Source: a bacterium
GTDB taxonomy: Bacteria > Zixibacteria > MSB-5A5 > WJJR01
Assembly (NCBI GenBank): GCA_035559435.1
Contig: DATMBC010000077.1
Location: 1 to 51,148 of the forward strand
DNA: 51,148 bases
Reading direction: 5' to 3'
Shown here piece after piece: positions 17,960 through 25,584 of the stretch. The notes under the pieces are model-generated. The model was not told where the DNA came from. It did no database searches and worked only from the letters and a program-made list of their open reading frames with translations. Every line of letters starts with the position of its first letter. Position 1 is the stretch's first letter. Made by a program: the position numbers and the translations under genes.

Positions 17960-17966
17960 CGTTCAC

Positions 17967-18428
17967 CTATGGAATGTACAGCGCATGTTCGGCGTAATGC
18001 GCGCCGCCGGCATCCTGCCATTCACATTTGAGTTTCCAGTATCCCCGTTCCAGACGCGAATCAACAATATCCAGGCAGGCGTTGGAATCCAGCGCGAACG
18101 GCACGCGGAAGTCGCGCAACGAACTCGACGGCCGGAAGAAGAGCATCGATCCGGCCAACGGACGCGGCGTGCCGTCAGGAAAACAGAGGGTCACCGTGTT
18201 CCCCTCGGCGACATAGCGGAATGTCGGCTGACGCGCGGGGTCGGCCGCGCGCGCGATTGCGTCGATGCGCTCCTGATAGGCCAGCCCGCGCTCATAGTAA
18301 TCCGATTCGACCAGATCGACCTCGTGCATGGCGGCCACCACCACCAGGGCCAGGACAAAGAGCGCAAACCCGCCGAACAGCGCCCACATGCCCGCGCCCC
18401 AGCGGCTTTTTCCGGACGGCGCGCTCAT
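17967..18428 (-). CDS. FixH family cytochrome oxidase accessory protein
   Basis: 153 residues. One N-terminal membrane segment (about 13-35) is followed by the diagnostic MHEVDLVESDYYERGLAYQE (a FixH [VL]x..DYY motif). A periplasmic beta-sandwich comes after it, ending in LKCEWQDAGGAHYAEHALYIP. FixH works with FixGIS in assembling cbb3 oxidase, probably in copper delivery. The ATG overlaps the ccoG stop (ATGA, 4 nt), indicating coupled translation. Confidence rests on both sequence and context. Confidence 0.88.
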   Translation of the reverse strand: MSAPSGKSRWGAGMWALFGGFALFVLALVVVAAMHEVDLVESDYYERGLAYQERIDAIARAADPARQPTFRYVAEGNTVTLCFPDGTPRPLAGSMLFFRPSSSLRDFRVPFALDSNACLDIVDSRLERGYWKLKCEWQDAGGAHYAEHALYIP

Positions 18429-19834
18429 TGTCTCCCCCGCGGCGACGGCCCGGCAAACGAGGTCCGCACCGTCGCGATCTCCTCGTTGTTCGAAAACACC
18501 CCGATCGTCACCAGCGCATTGCCCGCCGGCACCCGGCTCCCGGGAATCTGAATCGCGAACACCGATTCATCCTGCCCCTGTGGCGGCGCTTCCAGCGGCG
18601 GGCCCAAGAGCGCCAGTTCTCCCGCGGGGCTTTGCAGCCGCAGCTCGATCGGCAGATCGCGCGCGGTCTTATTGGTGACCTTGATCGTGTACAGGTTGCG
18701 GATGGTGCCATCCGGGAGTTCCTCGATCAACGATCCTGCCGTGCGCAAGACGGTGGCCTCGACGCTGGAACGGGTCGCCAGCAGCGTGACGAGGGTGGCG
18801 ACCAGGATGGTCAGGATGGCCGAATACAGCTTCATGCGCGGGGTGAATCGCAAACGGTTCCCCGTGGCGATGCCCTCATGGGAGGCATAGCGAATCAACC
18901 CGGGCGGCAGATTGACGCCGGCCATGATGTCGTCGCAGGCGTCGATGCAGGCGGCGCAATTGACACACTCCAGTTGCGTGCCGTTGCGAATATCGATCCC
19001 GGTCGGGCAGACGCGCACGCACGCGCCGCAGACGATACAGTCCCCCTTGCCGTCGCGGCTGTCCTTGCTGGAAAACGGCGCCCGCGGTTCGCCGCGGCGG
19101 AAGTCATAGGCCACCACGATCGAATTAGCGTCGAGCAGCACCGACTGCAACCGCCCATACGGGCAGACCAGCGTGCAGGCCTGCTCGCGAAACCACGCGA
19201 ACACCCCGAAGAAAACCAGCGAGAAGAGCAGCATGAACGCAAACCCGGTCAGATGCTCGGTCGGTGGCGAGGTGACGATGTCCAGAAGGGCGTCGGCGCC
19301 GATGAAGTACGCAAGGAAAGTGTTGCCGATCAGAAACGAGATCGCAAAGAAGATGCCGAGCTTGAGCGCGCGCCGCGCAATCTTGGCCGCCGTCCACGGC
19401 GCATTGGCCAACCGACGCTGCCGCGGCCCGTCGCCGTCGATCCAATATTCGAGCTTACGGAACACCATCTCCATGAACACCGTCTGGGGACAGATCCACC
19501 CGCAGAACAGCCGTCCGAACGCCGCGGTAAACAGGATGACGAAGACCGCCAGCGCGATCGTGGCCAGCACAAACAGGTAGATGTCCTGCGGCCAGAAGAT
19601 GAGGCCGAAGATGAAAAACTGCCGGTGGACGATGTCGAAAAGCAGGAGTGGATTGCCATTCACCCGGATCCACGGCGCGGCGAACAGAAATGCCAGCAAC
19701 GCCAGCGCCACCGCCACCCGCTGGCGATGCAACCGCCCGGAGGGTTTGGTCGGGTAGACCCAGAGGCGGTTGCCGCGTTTGTCGATGGTGGCAAGCGAAT
19801 CGCGGAAGGAGCCGTCGGTGTGTTCAATACTCAC
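18425..19834 (-). CDS. ccoG: Cytochrome c oxidase accessory protein CcoG (FixG), 4Fe-4S
   Basis: 469 residues from GTG 19834, four bases after the ccoP stop. An in-frame ATG at 19894 lies inside ccoP and adds 20 basic residues, so it was not chosen. It has membrane segments near 41-53, 75-105, 160-180 and 200-215, redox cysteines CGWICP (111-116) and CTLVCPYG (220-224), then a two-cluster ferredoxin domain (C266, C269, C272, C276; C290, C293, C296, C300). A further membrane segment and a C-terminal immunoglobulin-like domain follow. CcoG is a cupric reductase/electron carrier needed for cbb3 copper-centre assembly in studied species. Confidence 0.95.
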   Translation of the reverse strand: MSIEHTDGSFRDSLATIDKRGNRLWVYPTKPSGRLHRQRVAVALALLAFLFAAPWIRVNGNPLLLFDIVHRQFFIFGLIFWPQDIYLFVLATIALAVFVILFTAAFGRLFCGWICPQTVFMEMVFRKLEYWIDGDGPRQRRLANAPWTAAKIARRALKLGIFFAISFLIGNTFLAYFIGADALLDIVTSPPTEHLTGFAFMLLFSLVFFGVFAWFREQACTLVCPYGRLQSVLLDANSIVVAYDFRRGEPRAPFSSKDSRDGKGDCIVCGACVRVCPTGIDIRNGTQLECVNCAACIDACDDIMAGVNLPPGLIRYASHEGIATGNRLRFTPRMKLYSAILTILVATLVTLLATRSSVEATVLRTAGSLIEELPDGTIRNLYTIKVTNKTARDLPIELRLQSPAGELALLGPPLEAPPQGQDESVFAIQIPGSRVPAGNALVTIGVFSNNEEIATVRTSFAGPSPRGRQ

Positions 19835-19838
19835 GGCG

Positions 19839-20507
19839 TCACGGCGTGACCAAATCCCCCTGCGGCGCCTTGGCGTTCGGCGGGTTGCTGCCATGGAGGG
19901 TTAAAACGTAACTGGCGACCTGCTGCAACTGGTCCGGCTGCAAGTCCATCCACCACGCCAGCATCCCCTTGGCAGGGACGCCGTACTTGATCGTCTTGTA
20001 AACATTGGAGATGCCGGCGCCATGCAGCCAGTAATCATCGGTGAGATTGGGCCCGATGCCGCCCTCGCCGAAACGTCCATGGCAGGAGGCGCACTTGGCC
20101 TGATACAGTTTCTGCCCCGACGCGATCGCCGCCGGGTCGGTCAGCGCCACATACCGGGCCGTGTCTTTCTCTCGCGACATCTCCACAAACGCCGCGGCCT
20201 TCGGACGGGCCAGCGCGCCGGCCAACACATCACGCTCCGGCGCGAAGTAGACGGAGTGGTAGCGCGGCAGGACACCGAGGAACCGGTCATCACGGGTCTG
20301 GACCCGCACATACGCCGGGTCCAGCTCGCGCAGGTACTCATCACGGCTCAGGTAGCCGATGCCGAAGACATGGTAATAGAGGAAGTACAGCACCGCCCAG
20401 GCGATGGTGATAATGAACAGCCACACCCACCAGCGCGGGAGATCGTTGTCCAGTTCGCGGATGCCATCGGCATCGTGGTCGAGCATGCGCTCGGTGGTCT
20501 CGGTCAT
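19839..20507 (-). CDS. ccoP: cbb3 oxidase subunit III CcoP, single-heme form
   Basis: 222 residues. The FixP-type N-terminus (DGIRELDNDLPRWWVWLF) leads into a membrane anchor (27-47). Only one heme-c motif is present, CASCH at 139-143, with KGM (M182) a likely axial methionine. Textbook proteobacterial CcoP has two CxxCH domains in about 290-310 residues; here the second domain's place (about 65-125) has no cysteine. The subunit passes electrons from soluble cytochrome c to CcoO. The start ATG overlaps the ccoQ stop (ATGA), with GGGAGCG upstream. Confidence 0.93.
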   Translation of the reverse strand: MTETTERMLDHDADGIRELDNDLPRWWVWLFIITIAWAVLYFLYYHVFGIGYLSRDEYLRELDPAYVRVQTRDDRFLGVLPRYHSVYFAPERDVLAGALARPKAAAFVEMSREKDTARYVALTDPAAIASGQKLYQAKCASCHGRFGEGGIGPNLTDDYWLHGAGISNVYKTIKYGVPAKGMLAWWMDLQPDQLQQVASYVLTLHGSNPPNAKAPQGDLVTP

Positions 20508-20698
20508 CGGTCGCTCCCGTCCACGGTGTTGCCGCAGGAATCGGGCTCCAGCGGCATGCGGCTCATGCGCTCGACATGGCGCCGGTCGATGCGGTAGGTC
20601 CAGATGATGATGGCGACAAAGGCGGCCAACAGGACCAACAGCGCGACCAGTCCGAACCCGTCGCCCCCCCCCACCTGATCCATGAGTCCCTTGAGCAT
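20504..20698 (-). CDS. ccoQ: CcoQ/FixQ-like small membrane subunit of cbb3 oxidase
   Basis: 64 residues. A single membrane segment (about 15-33, GLVALLVLLAAFVAIIIWTY) is followed by a short basic and polar tail (RIDRRHVERMSRMPLEPDS). Size, topology and position between ccoNO and ccoP fit CcoQ, which stabilises the oxidase. Sequence conservation in this family is low, so the call leans on context. TAGGGACC precedes the ATG, and its stop overlaps the ccoP start. Confidence 0.82.
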   Translation of the reverse strand: MLKGLMDQVGGGDGFGLVALLVLLAAFVAIIIWTYRIDRRHVERMSRMPLEPDSCGNTVDGSDR

Positions 20699-20703
20699 GG
20701 TCC

Positions 20704-22839
20704 CTACCTTTGTGCCGACGCGCCGCCCGCCGGTGTCACCTTGATGTCGGTCCCCAGTCGCTGCAGATAGGCGATGAGCGCGATCATCTCACGGTCGGGC
20801 GCGCAGTCCACTCCGGCTTCCTTGAGTCCGACGGAGACTCTTGCGGCCTGCGCCGTCAGCACGACATTGGCCGAATCTTCATAGCCGGGCGCATACGGCA
20901 CGCCCAGCGATCGCATTGCCGCGATCTTGGCGGCGGTGGTTGAGGTGTCGAGCGCATCTTCGGCCAGCCACGAATACCGCGGCATGATCGAACCCGGCGA
21001 CATCGCGCGCGGATCCATCATATGATGATAGTGCCAGGCGTCGGGGTACTTCCCGCCCTCGCGCATCAGGTCCGGACCGGTACGTTTCGAGCCCCACAGG
21101 AAGGGATGCTCGTAGACATACTCGCCGGCCTTCGAGTATTCGCCGTAGCGCTCGGTCTCCGAACGGAACGGCCGTATCAATTGTGAATGGCAGTTGTTGC
21201 ACCCCTCGCGGATGTAGAGGTCGCGGCCCTGCAGTTCCAGCGGCGTGTAGGGACGCACCGCCGCGATCGTGGGCACGTTCGACTTGATCACCAGCGACGG
21301 CACAATTTCCACGATACCGCCAATGGCCACCGCCACCGTCGCCAGAAGCAGAAACGGCACCGGTTTGCCCTCCAGCCAGCGGTGCGAGAGCCGTCCGGGG
21401 ACCGCGTGCCCGGCGGCGCGCGCCGGCACCTCGACATGCTCGTCGGCCGCGCAGGACCCGGCGCGCATCGTGCGCGCCAGGTTGTAGATCATGAGGACAA
21501 ATCCGGTCAAGAAGAGCGCGCCGCCGATCGAGCGGATGATGTACATCGGGACAATCTGCAGCACCGTCTCCAGGAAGTTCGGGTAGCGCAGCACGCCCTC
21601 GGGCGTGAACTCCTTCCACATCAACCCCTGCGTGACGCCGGCGAAGTACAGCGGCAGCGCGTAGATCACAATCCCCAGAAAACCGATCCAGAAGTGCAGG
21701 TTGGCCAGTTTCTCCGAGTAGAGGGTGGTACGGAACAGTCGCGGGATGATCCAGTAGAGAATGCCAAAGGTGAGAAATCCGTTCCACCCCAGCGCGCCGA
21801 CGTGGACATGCGCCACGGTCCAGTCGGTGAAGTGCGAAAGCGCATTGACGTTCTTGATTGACAACAGCGGTCCCTCGAACGTGGCCATGCCATAGGCGGT
21901 CACCGCCACCACCATGAACTTCAGCACCGCGCTCTCGCGCACCTTGTCCCACGCCCCGCGCAGCGTCAACAGGCCGTTGAGCATGCCACCCCACGACGGC
22001 GCCAACAACATGATCGAAAAGACCGTGCCGAGCGACTGCGCCCAGTCGGGCAGAGCCGAATAGAGCAGATGATGCGGACCCGCCCAGATGTAGAGAAAGA
22101 TCAGCGACCAGAAATGCACGATCGACAAGCGGTACGAGAACACCGGACGGTCCGCCGCCTTGGGCAGGAAGTAATACATCATGCCCAGGAAGGGCGTCGT
22201 CAGGAAGAAAGCCACCGCGTTGTGCCCGTACCACCACTGCACCAGCGCGTCCTGCACGCCGGCAAAAACCGAGTAGCTCTTCCACAACGTGACCGGCAGC
22301 TCGAAGGAGTTCACCACATGCAGCAGCGTGACGGTGACCCAGGTGGCGATGTAAAACCAGATCGCCACGTACATATGCTCCTCGCGCCGCCGCAGGATCG
22401 TCCCGAACATGTTGACGCCGAAGATCACCCACACCACGGCGATGAGCAGATCGATCGGCCATTCCAGCTCGGCGTATTCCTTGCTGGTGGTGAACCCGGC
22501 AAGCAGCGTGGCCGCCGCCAGCACGATGACCAGTTGCCAGCCCCAGAAGTGCAGTCGGCTCAGCAGGTCGCTGTACATGCGCGCCTTGCAAAGACGCTGC
22601 AGCGAATAGTAGACCGACATGAAGATGGCGTTGCCGACAAACGCGAAGATGACCGCGTTGGTGTGCACCGGGCGCAGCCGCGAAAACGTCAGATACGGCA
22701 GGTTGAGATTGAGCACCGGCCAGTACAGCTGGACCGCGGCGATCAGCCCCGCCAGCAGGCCGACCGCGCCCCAGACGATCGTGGCCAGGCCGAAATCCCG
22801 CGCAATCCTGTTGTCGTAGGCGATCCTGTCGACGGCCAT
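20704..22839 (-). CDS. ccoNO: Fused cbb3-type cytochrome oxidase subunits I and II (CcoN-CcoO)
   Basis: 711 residues. Residues 1-455 are CcoN: 12-helix heme-copper oxidase with heme ligands H59, H344 and H346, copper ligands H206 (in WWYGHNAV), H256 and H257 (AGPHHLLY). Residues about 490-700 are CcoO: one anchor helix (495-515) and heme-c motif CNNCH (547-551). A hydrophilic linker (about 456-490) joins them. CcoN and CcoO are usually separate genes; fusions are known in Bacteroidetes and other lineages. It is the catalytic core of a high-affinity oxygen reductase, adapted to low oxygen. Start ATG 22839, three bases after the ccoS stop. Confidence 0.96.
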   Translation of the reverse strand: MAVDRIAYDNRIARDFGLATIVWGAVGLLAGLIAAVQLYWPVLNLNLPYLTFSRLRPVHTNAVIFAFVGNAIFMSVYYSLQRLCKARMYSDLLSRLHFWGWQLVIVLAAATLLAGFTTSKEYAELEWPIDLLIAVVWVIFGVNMFGTILRRREEHMYVAIWFYIATWVTVTLLHVVNSFELPVTLWKSYSVFAGVQDALVQWWYGHNAVAFFLTTPFLGMMYYFLPKAADRPVFSYRLSIVHFWSLIFLYIWAGPHHLLYSALPDWAQSLGTVFSIMLLAPSWGGMLNGLLTLRGAWDKVRESAVLKFMVVAVTAYGMATFEGPLLSIKNVNALSHFTDWTVAHVHVGALGWNGFLTFGILYWIIPRLFRTTLYSEKLANLHFWIGFLGIVIYALPLYFAGVTQGLMWKEFTPEGVLRYPNFLETVLQIVPMYIIRSIGGALFLTGFVLMIYNLARTMRAGSCAADEHVEVPARAAGHAVPGRLSHRWLEGKPVPFLLLATVAVAIGGIVEIVPSLVIKSNVPTIAAVRPYTPLELQGRDLYIREGCNNCHSQLIRPFRSETERYGEYSKAGEYVYEHPFLWGSKRTGPDLMREGGKYPDAWHYHHMMDPRAMSPGSIMPRYSWLAEDALDTSTTAAKIAAMRSLGVPYAPGYEDSANVVLTAQAARVSVGLKEAGVDCAPDREMIALIAYLQRLGTDIKVTPAGGASAQR

Positions 22840-22842
22840 TGC

Positions 22843-23031
22843 TTACGACTCCCCTGTGGGCCGCGGCGGCTCCTGCGCGGCCTGGTGTGTGTGCGTGTCG
22901 TCGAAGAGAATGCGAACCGACGGCGTGGTCAGATCATCGTACTGCCCCCGGCGCACCGCCCACAGAAACGCCACCAGAAAGCCGGCGGCCACCAACACCG
23001 AGGCAAAAAGCAGCAGAATGACCACGCTCAT
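22843..23031 (-). CDS. ccoS: cbb3 oxidase maturation protein CcoS
   Basis: 62 residues. An N-terminal membrane helix (MSVVILLLFASVLVAAGFLV) is followed by the family-typical FLWAVRRGQYDDLTTPSVRI with the conserved GQYDD, then a histidine-containing tail. CcoS is required for cofactor insertion into cbb3 oxidase in Rhodobacter. It sits between ccoI (3-nt gap) and ccoNO (3-nt gap). Confidence 0.92.
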   Translation of the reverse strand: MSVVILLLFASVLVAAGFLVAFLWAVRRGQYDDLTTPSVRILFDDTHTHQAAQEPPRPTGES

Positions 23032-23034
23032 CGA

Positions 23035-25461
23035 CTAAGCCAATCCTTCCCGCCGGGCCACCCAGCGTGTGGCCACCGTGGCCAACATCACCACCGTGAC
23101 CGAGCTGACCGGCATCAGGATCGCCGACACCAGCGGCGACAGATGTCCGCTGGCAGCGAACGACAGTCCGATCACGTTGTAGACCAGCGACACGACAAAG
23201 CTCAGATAGACGACGCCGCGCGCCCGCTGGGCCATCCGCAGGAACCGCGGCAGGCGCATCAGTGCGCCGGCCTCAAGCACGCCGTCGCTGGCCGGAGCGA
23301 AGGCAGCGCTGTCCTCGCTGACCGCGATCCCCACACGCGCCGCGCGCAGCGCGCCCGCGTCGTTGAGCCCGTCCCCCACCATCATCACCTGATGCCCCGC
23401 CTGCTGCCGCACGGTGACATAGTCCAACTTGTCGTGCGGCGATTGATGGCTGCGCAGGGCCACCTCGTCGCCGAACAGAGCCCGCAACCGCTCGTCCTCG
23501 GCGCGCGTATCGCCGGTCAACACCGCCAATTGATACCGCCCGCGCAACTCCGCAAGGACGCCATCGAGTCCTTCGCGATAGGCGGCCGAGAAAACATACA
23601 CGCCGCGCCGTCGGTGGTCAAAACCGACATGCACAACCTGACCACTTGCGTCAGAATTGGCTTCACGTCCCTCGCGCATCGCATTGCCAAAAGATGCCCA
23701 GTCGCGCGTGCCAAGACGCACCGTGTGGCCGTCGACTTCGCCGCTGATTCCGTGTCCGGGCACTTCTTCAAAATGCGTGACCGGCGTGAGCGCGCCGACC
23801 GCGGCGGTCGCCGCCACGCGACGGCTGAGCGGATGCGTCGATTGACGCGCCACCGCCGCCACCAATTCGCGCTCCTTGTCGGTCAGTGCTTCGCCCTCGT
23901 AGGCAACTCGCTGCCCCTGTGCCTGGGTGAGTGTTCCGGTCTTGTCGAAGATGATCTCGTCGACCTCGGCCATCGCCTCGACCACGTCCGCCGCGCGCAC
24001 AAACAAACGCTGGTCGCCCCAGATCCGCACGGCCGTGCCGAAGACAAACGGCCGCGCCAGCGCCAACGCGCACGGACAGGCGACCACCAACACCGATGTG
24101 ACCGCGTGCGGCAGGCGGTCCGGATCGATCATCGCCCACGCCGCCGCCGTGCCCGCGGCGATCAGGAGAACGGCGAAGGTGAAGTATTGACCGATCCGAT
24201 CGGCGATGGAGCGCCGCGCGCCGGCGCGCGCCTGCACGAATTGGTCCGAACTCCACAGCGAAACCAGATTGCTCTGCGCCACCGGACGGATGACCTCCAA
24301 CTCGATCGCCCCGCCGGTCTGCCGTCCGCCGGCATACACGCGTTGCCCGGCCGCGACCTGGCGCGGAACCGATTCGCCGGTGACGAAGCTGTAATCGATG
24401 TGCGCCTCGCCGAACACGAGAATCGAGTCGGCCGGAATCAATTCCTGATGGCGCACCACAATCCGGTCGCCACTGCGCAGCCCCGCGATCGACACGGTCG
24501 TATCACAGGCGCCATCGCGACGCAGGCAGGAGATCGGAAAGTACGACCGATAGTCCCGGTCAAACGACAGATGCGCGAAGGTTTTCTGCTGAAAGACCCG
24601 CCCGGCCAGGAGAAAGAAAACCAAGCCGGTGAGCGAGTCGAAGTAGCCGGGACCGACGTCGAAAAGCACATCAAAGGCGCTGCGCGCAAACAGCATCCCG
24701 ATCCCCAACGCAAGCGGCACATCGAGATTGATCATGCGTTGACGCAGACTCGCCCATGCCGAGCGGAAATAATCCTGCGCCGCATACAAAAGCACCGGAA
24801 TCGCCAGGACCAGACTGGCGAACCGAAAGGTCGTCGACAGGCCACCCTCGCTGATCTGTCCGGCAGAGAAGTACTCCGGCAGACTGAACAGCATCACATT
24901 GGCGAAGCCAAATCCCGCCACGCCCAGCCTGGCGTAGAGTTTCCACGCCGGCGACCGCCCCGCCTTCTGCCCGAGCGCCGCCAGTCGGATATCGGGTTCA
25001 TAGCCGATGCGCGCCAACAGCTCAACCACGCCCCGCAGCGTGATGCGGCGGTGATCGAACAGGATCGTCAGGTGTCGCGTCGCCAGGTTGGCGGTCGAGC
25101 GCACGATCCCCGCATCGAGGCGATACAGATTCTCCAGCAGCCAGACACACGAGGCGCAGTGGATGCCCGGCACCGAAAGCGTGACGCGCGCCTGCCGCTC
25201 ATCCTGATATTCCAACAGCGCGGCGACGGTCTCGGGTAGATCCAGGTAGGCGAATCGGCTCCGATCGGTCAGCGTCGGTCGCGCTCCGGGCGCCGCATCG
25301 CGCGCGTAGTAGGAACCCAGCCGCGCATCCTGCAGCAGCCGGTACACCGTGCGGCAACCTTCGCAACAGAACCGCTTCTCATCGATGGCCGGCGCATCCT
25401 CCGCGCACGACAGACCGCAGTGGAAGCAGGAAATCGCCGGATGGGGACCCGTCGTTGACAT
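23035..25461 (-). CDS. ccoI: Copper-transporting P1B-type ATPase CcoI (FixI)
   Basis: 808 residues. A cysteine-rich N-terminal segment (CFHCGL 12-17, CCEGC 32-36) typical of FixI is followed by a heavy-metal-associated domain with HCASC (101-105). The pump domains show TGES (361-364), the metal-path CPC at 462-464, the phosphorylated Asp in DKTGT (D506) and MVGDGLND near the C-terminus. It exports copper from the cytoplasm for delivery to the oxidase. The ATG at 25461 lacks a Shine-Dalgarno and lies 9 nt after the stop of a candidate 37-codon gene, so coupling is possible. Confidence 0.96.
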   Translation of the reverse strand: MSTTGPHPAISCFHCGLSCAEDAPAIDEKRFCCEGCRTVYRLLQDARLGSYYARDAAPGARPTLTDRSRFAYLDLPETVAALLEYQDERQARVTLSVPGIHCASCVWLLENLYRLDAGIVRSTANLATRHLTILFDHRRITLRGVVELLARIGYEPDIRLAALGQKAGRSPAWKLYARLGVAGFGFANVMLFSLPEYFSAGQISEGGLSTTFRFASLVLAIPVLLYAAQDYFRSAWASLRQRMINLDVPLALGIGMLFARSAFDVLFDVGPGYFDSLTGLVFFLLAGRVFQQKTFAHLSFDRDYRSYFPISCLRRDGACDTTVSIAGLRSGDRIVVRHQELIPADSILVFGEAHIDYSFVTGESVPRQVAAGQRVYAGGRQTGGAIELEVIRPVAQSNLVSLWSSDQFVQARAGARRSIADRIGQYFTFAVLLIAAGTAAAWAMIDPDRLPHAVTSVLVVACPCALALARPFVFGTAVRIWGDQRLFVRAADVVEAMAEVDEIIFDKTGTLTQAQGQRVAYEGEALTDKERELVAAVARQSTHPLSRRVAATAAVGALTPVTHFEEVPGHGISGEVDGHTVRLGTRDWASFGNAMREGREANSDASGQVVHVGFDHRRRGVYVFSAAYREGLDGVLAELRGRYQLAVLTGDTRAEDERLRALFGDEVALRSHQSPHDKLDYVTVRQQAGHQVMMVGDGLNDAGALRAARVGIAVSEDSAAFAPASDGVLEAGALMRLPRFLRMAQRARGVVYLSFVVSLVYNVIGLSFAASGHLSPLVSAILMPVSSVTVVMLATVATRWVARREGLA

Positions 25462-25470
25462 ACCGCGAAG

Positions 25471-25584
25471 TCAACATACGCATCCGCAAATCGGCTTTTC
25501 AAAGGAGACTGTAGTTGTGGGATTATCGCGTGGGTCGTCGGCGCAGATTTTGACAATTTCACCACGGGTGAATCCGGGCGTCAC
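25471..25584 (-). CDS. Candidate 37-residue cysteine-tailed peptide ahead of ccoI
   Basis: An open frame fills the gap between the DUF3857 gene and ccoI. GTG at 25584 overlaps the upstream TGA (GTGA), and the TGA at 25471-25473 leaves 9 nt before the ccoI ATG. The product has cysteines at 14, 33, 35 and 37, ending KPICGCVC. A C-x-C-x-C end could bind copper, which would fit its place before a copper ATPase. No Shine-Dalgarno or known family supports it, and the frame also continues open upstream inside the neighbouring gene. The arrangement is suggestive only; it may be plain leader sequence. Confidence 0.3.
   Translation of the reverse strand: MTPGFTRGEIVKICADDPRDNPTTTVSFEKPICGCVC

Noticed and set aside
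22069-25239. 1,056-codon plus-strand open frame opposite ccoNO, ccoS and ccoI
   Set aside because: Spans three well-identified minus-strand genes. The translation is dominated by Arg, His, Gln and Asp with no domains, so it is an antisense artefact despite its length.
25540-25560. TTGACA-N4 motif as an FNR box before ccoI
   Set aside because: Only one half-site (TTGAC) is present and the partner half is missing, unlike the full palindrome at the kor promoter.
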